From positions 36,001 to 100,000 of the forward strand of contig CAUYUJ010018879.1 in assembly GCA_963575745.1 (NCBI GenBank): DNA of 64,000 nt, given 5' to 3'. A model generated the notes under the pieces. It did not search any database. It saw only the letters and a list, made by a program, of their open reading frames with translations, and was not told the DNA's origin. The position numbers and the translations under genes are program-made. Shown piece by piece: positions 32,427 through 41,044 of the stretch. This stretch comes from Prorocentrum cordatum. Taxonomy: Eukaryota > Sar > Dinophyceae > Prorocentrales > Prorocentraceae. Each line of letters opens with the position of its first letter. Position 1 is the first letter of the stretch.

Positions 32427-32441
32427 CCGTTCTGGCCCAGG
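32427..32441 (+). other. Second, degenerate DinoSL relic
   Basis: CCGTTCTGGCCCAGG aligns to the last 15 leader bases (CCATTTTGGCTCAAG) at 11/15, and all four differences are transitions. This is where an older leader should lie if a new leader was trans-spliced at the TAG inside it, implying at least two rounds of trans-splicing and retroposition. Confidence 0.6.
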
Positions 32442-32554
32442 TGTTTGGGCTTGCTGCAGCTGTCTTCAGAACGGCGCCGCTGCAGCGAGCCAACTTGGCT
32501 GATCGTGAGTCGCTCCAAGAGAGCGCAGAATTTCACAACGAGGAAGGTGCAGCG

Positions 32555-33694
32555 ATGGCGCCCGAGCCGCCGCCCCCACCCACGGTGCTCCGTGGGCCGC
32601 GGCGGCCCTTCTGGGCGTGCGGGAGGTGCTCAACGGCGGCGAACTGGGCATCTCGCATTCGTTGTCAGTGTGGGAATGAGGCGCCGCTTCGGATCAGAAA
32701 CGAGGCCTGGAAGGCCCACAAGGCGGCGACAGCTGCCTTGCCTGCTGGTCAGTCGGGGGCGCCTCCTTCGAAGAGCAAAGGCAAGGATGACACCAGCAAG
32801 AGGCTCGCGGAGATGGAGAAGCTCATCAGGTCGTTCTGCAGCAAGGGGGAGCCGCCGCCTGCTGCCAGCCCGACAGTGGCTCCGTGGGCCCAGGGTTCCA
32901 AGCCGTCGTCGGACATGGGCCCGCTGCTCGAGTCGGACGATGAGAAGGTCAAGCGAGAGAAGCTCACTGCGCTGCTGGGGTAGTACGAGACGGTGCTCAA
33001 GAGTCTTCCTGGGCCCGACGCAGACCCCATCCGCGCAGCGACGATCGAGAAGATCAAGAGCATCAGGGAGCAGCAGAAGGCGCTGCGCACGCCTGCGATT
33101 GCGCATCGCAGGACGGCCCAGGACTTGCACAAGGCCCGCTTGGCCCGTGCAAAGATGGAGGCCGAGATCGCGGAGAAGACCTCGCAGGTGCAGAAGCTGC
33201 AAGAGTCCATTGACGAGCGCAGGCTGCAGTTGGAGGCGAAGAAGCTCGAGATCGACAAGCTCGACGAGGAGTACAAGAGGACGGCTGCTCTCATTGCGCA
33301 GTCAGACGGGGGGCCGAAGCCGTCGGACACGTTCAAGCTGGAGATCAAGCCGGAGGGGACACAGGATCCTGAGGTTCAGGCATTCCTCGGGTCGGATAAG
33401 TGGGAGATACTCAAGCCGATCATCCTCGCGAAGATCGGGCGGCCCTCGCAAGGGGGGCCCGATCATCCTCCTGCTGCTGCTGAGCCTCCTGGCGGCGATG
33501 TGGTCGCGGGAGATGACGACATTGACATGGAGCAGCTCAACGGGGACGACTTCGAAGCTCGAGCGGAGGCGTTCCGAGCCGCCGCAGAGGCCCTGCGAGC
33601 TGCTGAAGGTGCCGAAGCCCAGGCGGACGCCAAGCGGCAGCTTCTGCAAGCCCAGGAGGCCCTTGGGGCCAAGCGCCGCAGGCAGGGGCTTTAG
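32555..33694 (+). CDS. LINE ORF1: zinc-finger and coiled-coil protein
   Basis: The frame from the ATG at 32555 (MAPEPPPPPTVLRGPRRPFW) encodes about 379 residues, interrupted by TAG at 32981-32983 (LLG-stop-YETVLKSL), most simply a CAG-to-TAG change. A RanBP2-like finger (FWACGRCSTAANWASRIRCQ then CGN) lies near the N-terminus. After the TAG a long charged helix (KMEAEIAEKTSQVQKLQESI, ERRLQLEAKKLEIDKLDEEY) is a likely coiled coil. The end is acidic then Ala-rich (DDIDMEQLNGDDFEARAEAF). LINE ORF1 proteins usually bind element RNA and multimerise; coiled coil and finger fit that. The frame closes at TAG 33692-33694 and stays open downstream in the same phase into ORF2. Confidence 0.8.
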
Positions 33695-33757
33695 CAAGGC
33701 GGCACGGCCACAGCGGGAGCAGCAGCTGTGGAGGCTGTGGACGGTCAACTCGAGTGC

Positions 33758-36700
33758 ATGGAGCTCTCTCCAGGGCTGCTTGGATGGGCAGAGGAGTTGG
33801 GGGGACAGCGCTCGGCCCCATGTGTGTTTGGACAGGAACATCGGTTGAAAGATCTCACCAAAGTTCATAGTGCGGCAGGCTGGCTCCGAGGTCGAGGCTA
33901 TCACGGGGCCTTCGGCAAGGCGAAGTCCACGGGTCAGCTTGCCACGGAGTCGTCAGGGGGAGTTCTGACGGCAGTCGCGTCCCATATTGCTTTCGCAGGA
34001 TTGAGCCTCAAGCACCTCGGCGTGCAGTCAGGCTATTTCTCGAGGCTGAAGCTGATTCGTGCCAACTTCGCCTTCCCCCACGGCCTGCTGCTGGGCTCGG
34101 TCTACGGCTTTGTGGACGCATCAGACAAGGTTTTCACTTGGGATATGCTGGAGGATTTGGGAGTGTTCCTGCGTCGGTCCAGGTCACCGTGGATTCTCGC
34201 AGGGGACTTCAACTTGCCGCCAGAGGATATCAAGCTGTGCAAGTGGGTTGAGCTCCTCAAAGGCACGATCGTGGCCCCAAGTGGTCCGACTTGCTTTGCG
34301 TCCAAGTCAGGGTCCACGATCGACTACTACATAGTGAGTCAGGGGCTTGCCAACTTTGTCAGTGATGTACGCGCGGTATACGGTACCCCTTCGTCGCCTA
34401 ACGTCGCAGTTGCCATGCAGCTCAAGGGCCCTACTCTGAATATACCGCTGCATGTTCGCAGGACATGGAAGCCCTTCCCCGCCTCCCAGAGGACGGGGCC
34501 TGTGCGGGAGCCTGCAGAGCACTGCTGGCCCTGGCCCGCAGGGGAGCCCGCTGGTGTTCGGCTGGAAGATGCGTGGTGCCAGTGGCTAAGCAACATGGAG
34601 CTGGAGCTGTGCAACCAGTTCGACATCGTTGGTGCTGGGCAGAGAGGCTTCGTCGGTCGAGCCGACGGGTTTGAGCGGCGGCAGGTGCCTCTCGCCGTGT
34701 CGATGGAGAAGGCGGTGCTTTCTGGCAGTGGGGCTCAGATGCGAGCCTGGAGGTCGCTGGATGCTATTCTATACAGGTTCCATGCGCTCCAGGACGACAC
34801 CGTTGGAGCCAGCGAGGAAGCAGTTGTTCAGCCGCCCTCAACGGGCTCAAGTGGGGCCTGCGCTCGGCGAGAGGAGCACACGGGGGAGTGGCCAGCGGCG
34901 CCCAGCGGTGCTGGGCTCAGCACCGAGGGCCCGTCGCTTTCCCTGGGTTCCATTGGCTTTATCCTGCCTGACTACACGTCGCCGCACTCGGGGCCTACGC
35001 CGCTGGCTGGTGCTGAGGTCCAATCGTCGACAGACCTGGTTACTGCAGACCCCCTGGGCCGTGAAGGTGGCCAAGGCATTAAACCAGGGGCGCGTCTCAG
35101 GGGCCAGGTCGGAGGGCTGCATGGGCGCAAGGGACGTGCCAGAGGCGATACCCGTCGTCACCTGCTGGGGGAGCTGGACCACCTCGACCTGTCGCTGCTG
35201 ACGGGGGTCAAGGGCGTGGATTTCGACCTGCACTCGCTGCGCAGCGTTGCGGAAGCGGGTGGGGAGGACCTGGCCACCCTGGCGACCAACGTCCACCAAG
35301 CGGCGCTGGAGGCGTCCCAGGCGGCGGCAAAGGTACAGCTGCAGGAGTGGAGAGAGTGGGCCCAGTCCGCGGTGAAAGCTGGTGGCCGTCGTGCTCACAG
35401 GTACCTGAAGGACTTGCCGCAGGTGAAAGGGCCAGTGGCTCCTGAGGGCTGGGCGCTGCAAGGAGATGCTGCAGTGCAGGCAATGCGCATGGATTGGCTG
35501 CAGTACTGGGGGGGCGCCAAGGAGAGCATCTCACAGATCCAGGCAGCAGTCGCGCAGAGAGATGAGCTGCCCAGGCCGTCAGCTGAGCGAGTTCGCGCGG
35601 TGTGCCGCTCCTTCCCCCACCAGGTGGGCTGCGGGGTGGACTGCGTGAACCCGCGCTCCTTCGACCTGCTCGACGACGACTTCATGGAGAGGCTGGTGGA
35701 CCTCATGGAGATGTGGGAGGCCGGCCCGCAGCTCTCGGACGGATGGCCGACTCTGATGGTCTTCTTGGGCAAACCTGACGGCTCAGGTGTAAGGCCGATC
35801 GCCCTCGTCTGCTCCATCCTCAGGGTCTGGGGCAAGGTGCGGAGAGAGGAGGCCAAGCTCTGGGAGGACCAACACGCTGCTGGAGTCTTCTGGGGAGTGC
35901 GAGATCGAGAATGCGATAGAGCTGGCTGGGTGCACCAGACAATGGCGCACTTTGCACGCAGCAGGGGCACGCAGTCAGCTACATTGGCCACGGACTTAGA
36001 TACGTTTTACGAGCGTATATGTCACGCAGTTTTGTTCGCAGAGGCGGAGGCGGTGAAGTTCTCGACCAGGCTCTGTAGAGCGGCATGCTCGCTTTACTCG
36101 GGGCCGCGTGCGGTGTCCTTCAGCGGCTGCGTCTCAGAGGTCTTCCACGCCTCAGGCACGGTGCTTGCGGGCTGCTCGCTCGCGACGTCCCTGGCGAGAG
36201 TCCTGCTGTTCCGCCTGCTCACCACGGTGGAGGGCGAGCACCCGACGTCGATGGTGAGGAATGTGATTGATGACATCAGCGCGCAGTCCGTCGGCACGAG
36301 CCTCCACGTCGTCAAGGAGCTGGGCGGCGGCGGGAGCAAGCTGATCGAGGGCCTGCGCAGGCTGCGTCTTGTGCTGTCGGAGAAAAAATCACAGGTCCTT
36401 GCTTCATCGAAAGGGGTTGCTGAAGGCCTGGCCAGTGCGTGGAAGGCGTCCTTCAAGAAGAAGGCTGTGATTAGGAGTCTGGGGACCGATTGGCAGGTGA
36501 GCTCTTCTAGGTCGGCCCCCATAGCCTCCAACAGGGTCAAGACTTGCATGCGTAGGTCGTCGCGCCTCCGCTCTTTGAGGCGCGCTGGGGCCTTTGTGGG
36601 GCACATCCAGAGGGCGGGCCCTCAGGCCTCGGCGTTGTGGGGGGCCTCGGTGAGAGGGCTTCCTTGGTCTCAGTTAAAAAGGATCCGCACGCAGGCCCTC

Positions 36701-38752
36701 TTGTCTCTGGCTCCTGCGAAGCAGGGGGCGTCTGTGGGTTTAAAACTCCGCACGTTTAAGCAGGGTAGGACCATGGACCCCGTGCCGTTGTATTTCAAGC
36801 AGGTTGCGTTCGAGTGGGCTCGGGCTGTCTGGGACGGACTCCCCAGCATAACGATCCTACAGGCGGTTTTTGAGGATGCCGTCCGATCGCTTGCCACCAC
36901 CAGTCGCCCGTGGTCGAGGGCGACGTCCCCTGCTCACGTGTTTGTGATTGCTTGTGGGGACCTGGGATGGGAAGCGAGATCGGCGCGCCTCATAGTGCTT
37001 TCGACGGGCGAGCAGATAGACCTGCTCAGGCTCTCGCCGTCGACCGTTGCCACTCTTGCCCAGCAGGCTGCCAGAGAGATGTCGGATTTTCGTGCCCTGG
37101 AGGCTCGTGAGGGTTCGTCGTCGTGGTGTCGGCCTGTGTTTTGGCAGCCTCTGGACTTTTTGTTCGCCAGGAGAAACTCTGACTGGGACAGGACCCATAA
37201 GAATTCCCTCAGGGCGGCTGTCTCGGGGACCCACTGGACCCAGGACCGCCTGCAGCGACACGGCTTGGCGTCATGCAACCTATGCAGGCTGTGCATGGGG
37301 GCCCCAGGGACCACGTTCCACCGTAGGTTTGTCTGCGAGGCGTGGGCTGCTGATCGCTCCCTCTCCTTGTCGGATGAAGCGTTGGCTGCAGCCAAGCTAA
37401 TTCGGCAGCGGGGAGACAATGGGGAGTTTTTTGCTTCGGGCATTTTCCCGTCTCCCAGGGAGCTGGTTCCCCCGCCGCTTAGGTCCGAAAAGTGTCAGGT
37501 CTTCTGGATTCGAAGGCCCGAAGACGGCCTGCTGTCTGGAAAGATTTTTACCGACGGCTCGGCCATTTTCCCCTCGGACCCGCTCCTGAGAAGAGCAGGG
37601 TGGTCGGTGATCTCGGTCGATGACACTGGTGCCATGATCTCTGGAGCTTTTGGCCCCGTCCCGTGGGACGTCGCTCCCCTCCAGCTCGCCAAGGACGGCG
37701 AGGATTATGCGTATCAGATGCTCGGCCAGATCGCTTTGGACCCCGAGGGTGTTTGGACCGATTGTGCTGCCACGATCTCCTGTGCTAGGTCGAGAGTTCG
37801 CTCCACGAGTGCCCGTTGTGGCCAGGCTCACATGTGGACCTCTGTACATGCGGCCTTCGAGGGTGGGCTTGCGGTCCATAAGACGAAGGCCCACTGCACG
37901 GAGGGTGATGTGGAGCGAGGTGTCACCACTCACTGGGAGCGTAAGGCTAACGCCATTGCCGACGCCCTCGCGAAGCGAGGGGCAGGTCAGCATCCATCGG
38001 TCGAACAGGCCGCCCGTGAAATCGCTGGTTTAAGACTCTTGGGGTGGGAGTTGGGCCAGTGGGTTGGGCGGCAGGGGCTTCTGATGCGGGAGAGGGGATG
38101 GGTGGACTCGGAGGGCCTGCCTGATAAGCGCCTGGTGCCTGGTTCGGGCCCTCGCCAGGGCCGCCCCCTCGAGCGCCCCATTCCCCCCGTGTCTGTGCGG
38201 TTCACGGCTGTGCTTTCTGCCACTGCCCAGGCGGGGCCGTGTGACCCTGAGCTCAATATTTTGATGAGGCTGTCTCAGCACAACCTGCGTGTGTGCCACG
38301 TTTTTGATCAGACGGGAGCCTCCGTTGTCTCCGCCCCACGCATCGTGTGCTGTATTTCGTGTGGGGCTTATGCGTGGGGCGGGGTCAGGGAGCTCGCTGT
38401 CCGCGAATGTCACGGTCACAATGCGGGGAAGGGGCTCAAGCAGCAGCGTTCGAGGTTGCTCGCGGGGCTCTTCCCCAGGTGGCTTAGCAAGTACAAAGGC
38501 TGGAGGGTAGGCTGTCTCGAGAGGCCCGTCCCAGGAGATCTCCTGGACTTGGCGAGGGCCATTCTCGACCGTCCCCAGGCGAGAGTGTCGCCGCCCGCCT
38601 CCAGAGCCGTTTTCCCCAGGGGACCGCCGTGGCAGGTTCCCATGGGGCGAGGGCCCCTCCTCGCCCGCTTCGGCCTCACGGTGGGCTCGCTCCCGTACTG
38701 GGAGCTGCAGGCCGCCCGTCGGGGTGCGGGGGAGGATGAGGAGTCGGTTTAA
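33758..38752 (+). CDS. LINE ORF2: endonuclease-reverse transcriptase-RNase H
   Basis: A very long frame, open from codon 33728 with the first ATG at 33758; residue numbers count from 33728. Endonuclease/exonuclease/phosphatase domain: QEH at 36-38, GDFN at 159-162, STIDYYIVS at 196-204. Reverse transcriptase about 660-920: motif A TDLDTFYE (D756, D758), motif B GTVLAGCSLATS (810-821), motif C VIDD (D848, D849; IDD instead of the usual YADD/FADD). Zinc knuckle C1183-x2-C1186 with C1189, H1198, C1203. RNase H: FTDGSA D1276, E1325, WTD D1345, ADALAK D1412. A final C1542-x2-C1545...C1561/H1562-H1564 cluster. The expected first endonuclease strand (WTVNSSAWSSLQ) is in another frame at about 33750-33790, so one base is probably gained or lost between there and QEH. 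It would nick target DNA and copy the element RNA. Confidence 0.9.
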   Translation: MELSPGLLGWAEELGGQRSAPCVFGQEHRLKDLTKVHSAAGWLRGRGYHGAFGKAKSTGQLATESSGGVLTAVASHIAFAGLSLKHLGVQSGYFSRLKLIRANFAFPHGLLLGSVYGFVDASDKVFTWDMLEDLGVFLRRSRSPWILAGDFNLPPEDIKLCKWVELLKGTIVAPSGPTCFASKSGSTIDYYIVSQGLANFVSDVRAVYGTPSSPNVAVAMQLKGPTLNIPLHVRRTWKPFPASQRTGPVREPAEHCWPWPAGEPAGVRLEDAWCQWLSNMELELCNQFDIVGAGQRGFVGRADGFERRQVPLAVSMEKAVLSGSGAQMRAWRSLDAILYRFHALQDDTVGASEEAVVQPPSTGSSGACARREEHTGEWPAAPSGAGLSTEGPSLSLGSIGFILPDYTSPHSGPTPLAGAEVQSSTDLVTADPLGREGGQGIKPGARLRGQVGGLHGRKGRARGDTRRHLLGELDHLDLSLLTGVKGVDFDLHSLRSVAEAGGEDLATLATNVHQAALEASQAAAKVQLQEWREWAQSAVKAGGRRAHRYLKDLPQVKGPVAPEGWALQGDAAVQAMRMDWLQYWGGAKESISQIQAAVAQRDELPRPSAERVRAVCRSFPHQVGCGVDCVNPRSFDLLDDDFMERLVDLMEMWEAGPQLSDGWPTLMVFLGKPDGSGVRPIALVCSILRVWGKVRREEAKLWEDQHAAGVFWGVRDRECDRAGWVHQTMAHFARSRGTQSATLATDLDTFYERICHAVLFAEAEAVKFSTRLCRAACSLYSGPRAVSFSGCVSEVFHASGTVLAGCSLATSLARVLLFRLLTTVEGEHPTSMVRNVIDDISAQSVGTSLHVVKELGGGGSKLIEGLRRLRLVLSEKKSQVLASSKGVAEGLASAWKASFKKKAVIRSLGTDWQVSSSRSAPIASNRVKTCMRRSSRLRSLRRAGAFVGHIQRAGPQASALWGASVRGLPWSQLKRIRTQALLSLAPAKQGASVGLKLRTFKQGRTMDPVPLYFKQVAFEWARAVWDGLPSITILQAVFEDAVRSLATTSRPWSRATSPAHVFVIACGDLGWEARSARLIVLSTGEQIDLLRLSPSTVATLAQQAAREMSDFRALEAREGSSSWCRPVFWQPLDFLFARRNSDWDRTHKNSLRAAVSGTHWTQDRLQRHGLASCNLCRLCMGAPGTTFHRRFVCEAWAADRSLSLSDEALAAAKLIRQRGDNGEFFASGIFPSPRELVPPPLRSEKCQVFWIRRPEDGLLSGKIFTDGSAIFPSDPLLRRAGWSVISVDDTGAMISGAFGPVPWDVAPLQLAKDGEDYAYQMLGQIALDPEGVWTDCAATISCARSRVRSTSARCGQAHMWTSVHAAFEGGLAVHKTKAHCTEGDVERGVTTHWERKANAIADALAKRGAGQHPSVEQAAREIAGLRLLGWELGQWVGRQGLLMRERGWVDSEGLPDKRLVPGSGPRQGRPLERPIPPVSVRFTAVLSATAQAGPCDPELNILMRLSQHNLRVCHVFDQTGASVVSAPRIVCCISCGAYAWGGVRELAVRECHGHNAGKGLKQQRSRLLAGLFPRWLSKYKGWRVGCLERPVPGDLLDLARAILDRPQARVSPPASRAVFPRGPPWQVPMGRGPLLARFGLTVGSLPYWELQAARRGAGEDEESV

Positions 38753-38804
38753 TCTGTCTCCGTTTTATCTCCGCGGTCGGTTGCTTGGATGCCGTCCGCC
38801 CTCG

Positions 38805-38824
38805 TCTTATCTTATCTTATCTTA
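38805..38824 (+). repeat. (TCTTA)4 tail of the LINE
   Basis: Four exact pentamers at the 3' end of the element, directly before the right duplication. Replaces a poly-A tail. Confidence 0.9.
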
Positions 38825-38839
38825 CCTCCTCCCCCATCC
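38825..38839 (+). repeat. 15-bp target-site duplication, right
   Basis: Identical to 32390-32404 (CCTCCTCCCCCATCC). Confidence 0.88.
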
Positions 38840-39135
38840 CCCTCCCCCTCCCCCTCCGCCTCCGCCTCCGCCTCCGCCTCCTCCTCCTCCTTCTCCTCCT
38901 CCTCGTCTCTCCTCCTCCTCTCCTCCTCCTCCCTCCCTCCTCCCCCCTCCCCTCCTCCCTCCTCCCTCCCTCCCTCTCCTCCTCCTCCTCTCCCCTCCTC
39001 CTCCTCCATCTCCTCCTCCTCCTCCTCCTCCCCCATCCCGGTCCCCCTCCCCCTCCCCCTCCGCGTCCTCCTCGTCCTCCTCCGCCTCCATCTCCTGCTC
39101 CAGCTCCATCTCCTCTTCCTCCATCTCCTCCTCTC
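38840..39135 (+). repeat. CT/CCT pyrimidine tract at the LINE target
   Basis: Continuation of the TCC-rich target into which the LINE is inserted. Nearly pure pyrimidine on the plus strand. A ~93-bp repeat related to 28793-28885 follows at 39166-39260. Confidence 0.85.
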
Positions 39136-39700
39136 TAGCCCAGCGCACGTACAGTCAACCCGTATGATGAGGATGCGCGTCGAGGATGCAAGGGCCTTGG
39201 AGGGCCATGTCAACGTTTTTCGAACGAGGTTGGCCAGCGAGAGTTGCCAAGTATGGGCCCGAACGTGCGAAGATGTGTGGGTGGCCATGGAAAGTCGCTC
39301 TCATCCTCACGATACGGGCTGACAGTACGTATGTGAGCGCTGATTCAAAAAGAGCTATGACTCCGCGGACGAAGCGGCGACGGACAGAGAAGCGCGGAGA
39401 ACGAGACAGGTAACGGACCGCCGACCAGTGGAAGGCAGGGCAGCGGGGCGGAGGCGGCCCACAGCGAGGGGACCGGGAGCTTCTGCACTGCGCTGCGCCT
39501 GCACCGCAGGTCTTCGCCGAGAGCGACCCAAAGTAGCAGCAAGTGAGAAGGTCGCCCTAGGCAGGCGACAGACAACGCTGACGCCCAGGAGCGGGCGGAG
39601 CGGCGGCGATCCGTCAAGAGGTGGGCGGAGGAGGGAGGGGCGAGGGGAGGGGAAGGAACAGGAAGCACATACAGGAACCTATCATGTAGCCCACGCAATG

Positions 39701-39856
39701 CTAGGTCTGGCATGCCCTCTTACAGGCGGATTTGGGAAGAAAAATAAAACAATTCAACACAGATGGACCAATTGTCAAAAACAGTAGACACATCGTCTGC
39801 AGACAACTCTGGTTCGACTATTCTTGAATGTTCCTCCTCTAGACAAGCCCGACTGG
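39701..39856 (+). mobile_element. TIR element family M1, copy 2
   Basis: Left end CTAGGTCTGGCATGCCCTCT plus TACAGGCGG; right end TTCCTCCTCTAGACAAGCCC plus GACT; A-rich interior with CACATCGTCTGCAGACAA. Ends are inverted copies. Confidence 0.75.
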
Positions 39857-39984
39857 AGCGCAGGGGTCGTGCAGAGGAAGGGGGGGCGGAGGGGAGGGGA
39901 GGAAGGCGGAGAGGGGAGGCGGAGGGCGGCTGCTCCTTGTCCCCCTCTGGACATTCCTCCCTTTCTCTTAACCTCCTGCTTCAC

Positions 39985-40115
39985 CTCCTCTTTTTCCTCC
40001 TCCTCCTCCTCCTCCCTCCTCCTCCTTTTCCCTCCTCCTCCTCCTCCCTCCTCCTCCTCCTCCTCCTCCTCCTCCTCCTCCTCCCTCCCTCCTCCTCCTC
40101 CTCCTGCTCCACCTC
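39985..40115 (+). repeat. (TCC)n tract
   Basis: CTCCTCCTCC triplets. No coding. Confidence 0.9.
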
Positions 40116-40375
40116 CTCGTCTTTATTGATGTTGCTCCCGTCGTACTTAAGGACCACATTCAAGAAATCCGCCGGCCCCCTTGTGGGGCCACCAGGCTGC
40201 GAGGCACGGTTTCGCAGTTTCCAGTACCAGTTGTAGCTTGCAGTTTCCAGTGTTACAGTTCTGCTTCTTGCTGGTTACTGTAACTAGTTGATTGACCGCG
40301 CGAGGGGGGGGGGAGGCCCAAACATGATTTTTTAGCACCCCCCGGGCGCGTTGTCTGAATTGCTGGGGGGGCTCG

Positions 40376-41040
40376 AAATCGACCCCCCTCACGCAGATCC
40401 GCGGGGTCAGGGTCCCAAAACACAGGGGATTTGCCACATTTCTGAAATTCGGTGCCACCCCTCACGCAGATCCGCGGGATCAGGGTCCAAAAACACAGGG
40501 GATTTGCCACATTTCTGAAATTCGGTGCCACCCATCACGCAGATCCGCGGGGTCAGGGTCCAAAAACACATGGGATTTGCCACATTTCTGAAATTCGGTG
40601 CCACCTCTCACGCAGATCCGCGGGGTCAGGGTCCAAAAACACCATTTCTGAAATTCGGTGCCACCCCTCACGCAGATCCGCGGGGTCAGGGTCCAAAAAC
40701 ACAAGGGATTTGCAACATTTCTGAAATTCGGTGCCACCCCTCACGCAGATCCGCGGGGTCAGGGTCCAAAAACACATGGGATTTGCCACATTTCTGAAAT
40801 TCGGTGCCACCCCTCACGCAGATCCGCGGGGTCAGGGTCCAAAAACACAGGGGATTTGCCACATTTCTGAAATTCGGTGCCACCCCTCACGCAGATCCGC
40901 GGGGTCAGGGTCCAAAAACACAGGGGATTTGCCACATTTCTGAAATTCGGTGCCACCCCTCACGCAGATCCGCGGGGTCAGGGTCCAAAAACACAGGGAT
41001 TTGCCACATTTCTGAAATTCGGTGCCACCCCTCACGCACA
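40376..41040 (+). repeat. 73-bp satellite array, nine units
   Basis: ACGCAGATCCGCGGGGTCAG starts units at 40391, 40464, 40537, 40610, 40670, 40743, 40816, 40889 and 40962, with a final partial at 41034. All are 73 bp except one 60-bp deletion unit and the last 72-bp unit. Units are nearly identical, with ACACAGGGGATTTGCCACAT as the most variable part. No spacers, so not CRISPR. Confidence 0.97.
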
Positions 41041-41044
41041 TCCA

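Larger units (their letters stand above)
32405..38824 (+). mobile_element. Complete SL-tagged LINE retrotransposon
   Basis: A 6,420-bp non-LTR element. It starts with a perfect 22-nt DinoSL, has a 5' leader of about 150 nt, ORF1, ORF2 (endonuclease, reverse transcriptase, zinc knuckle, RNase H, C-terminal Cys/His cluster), a ~50-nt 3' UTR and a (TCTTA)4 tail, and is flanked by identical 15-bp repeats. The structure means a trans-spliced mRNA was reverse transcribed and inserted essentially full length into a TCC microsatellite. Two in-frame TAG codons and a probable one-base shift at the start of ORF2 suggest the copy is not active, unless recoded or misread. Confidence 0.93.

Noticed and set aside
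40376-41040. CRISPR array
   Set aside because: Units are contiguous 73-bp repeats with no unique spacers, in a eukaryotic context.
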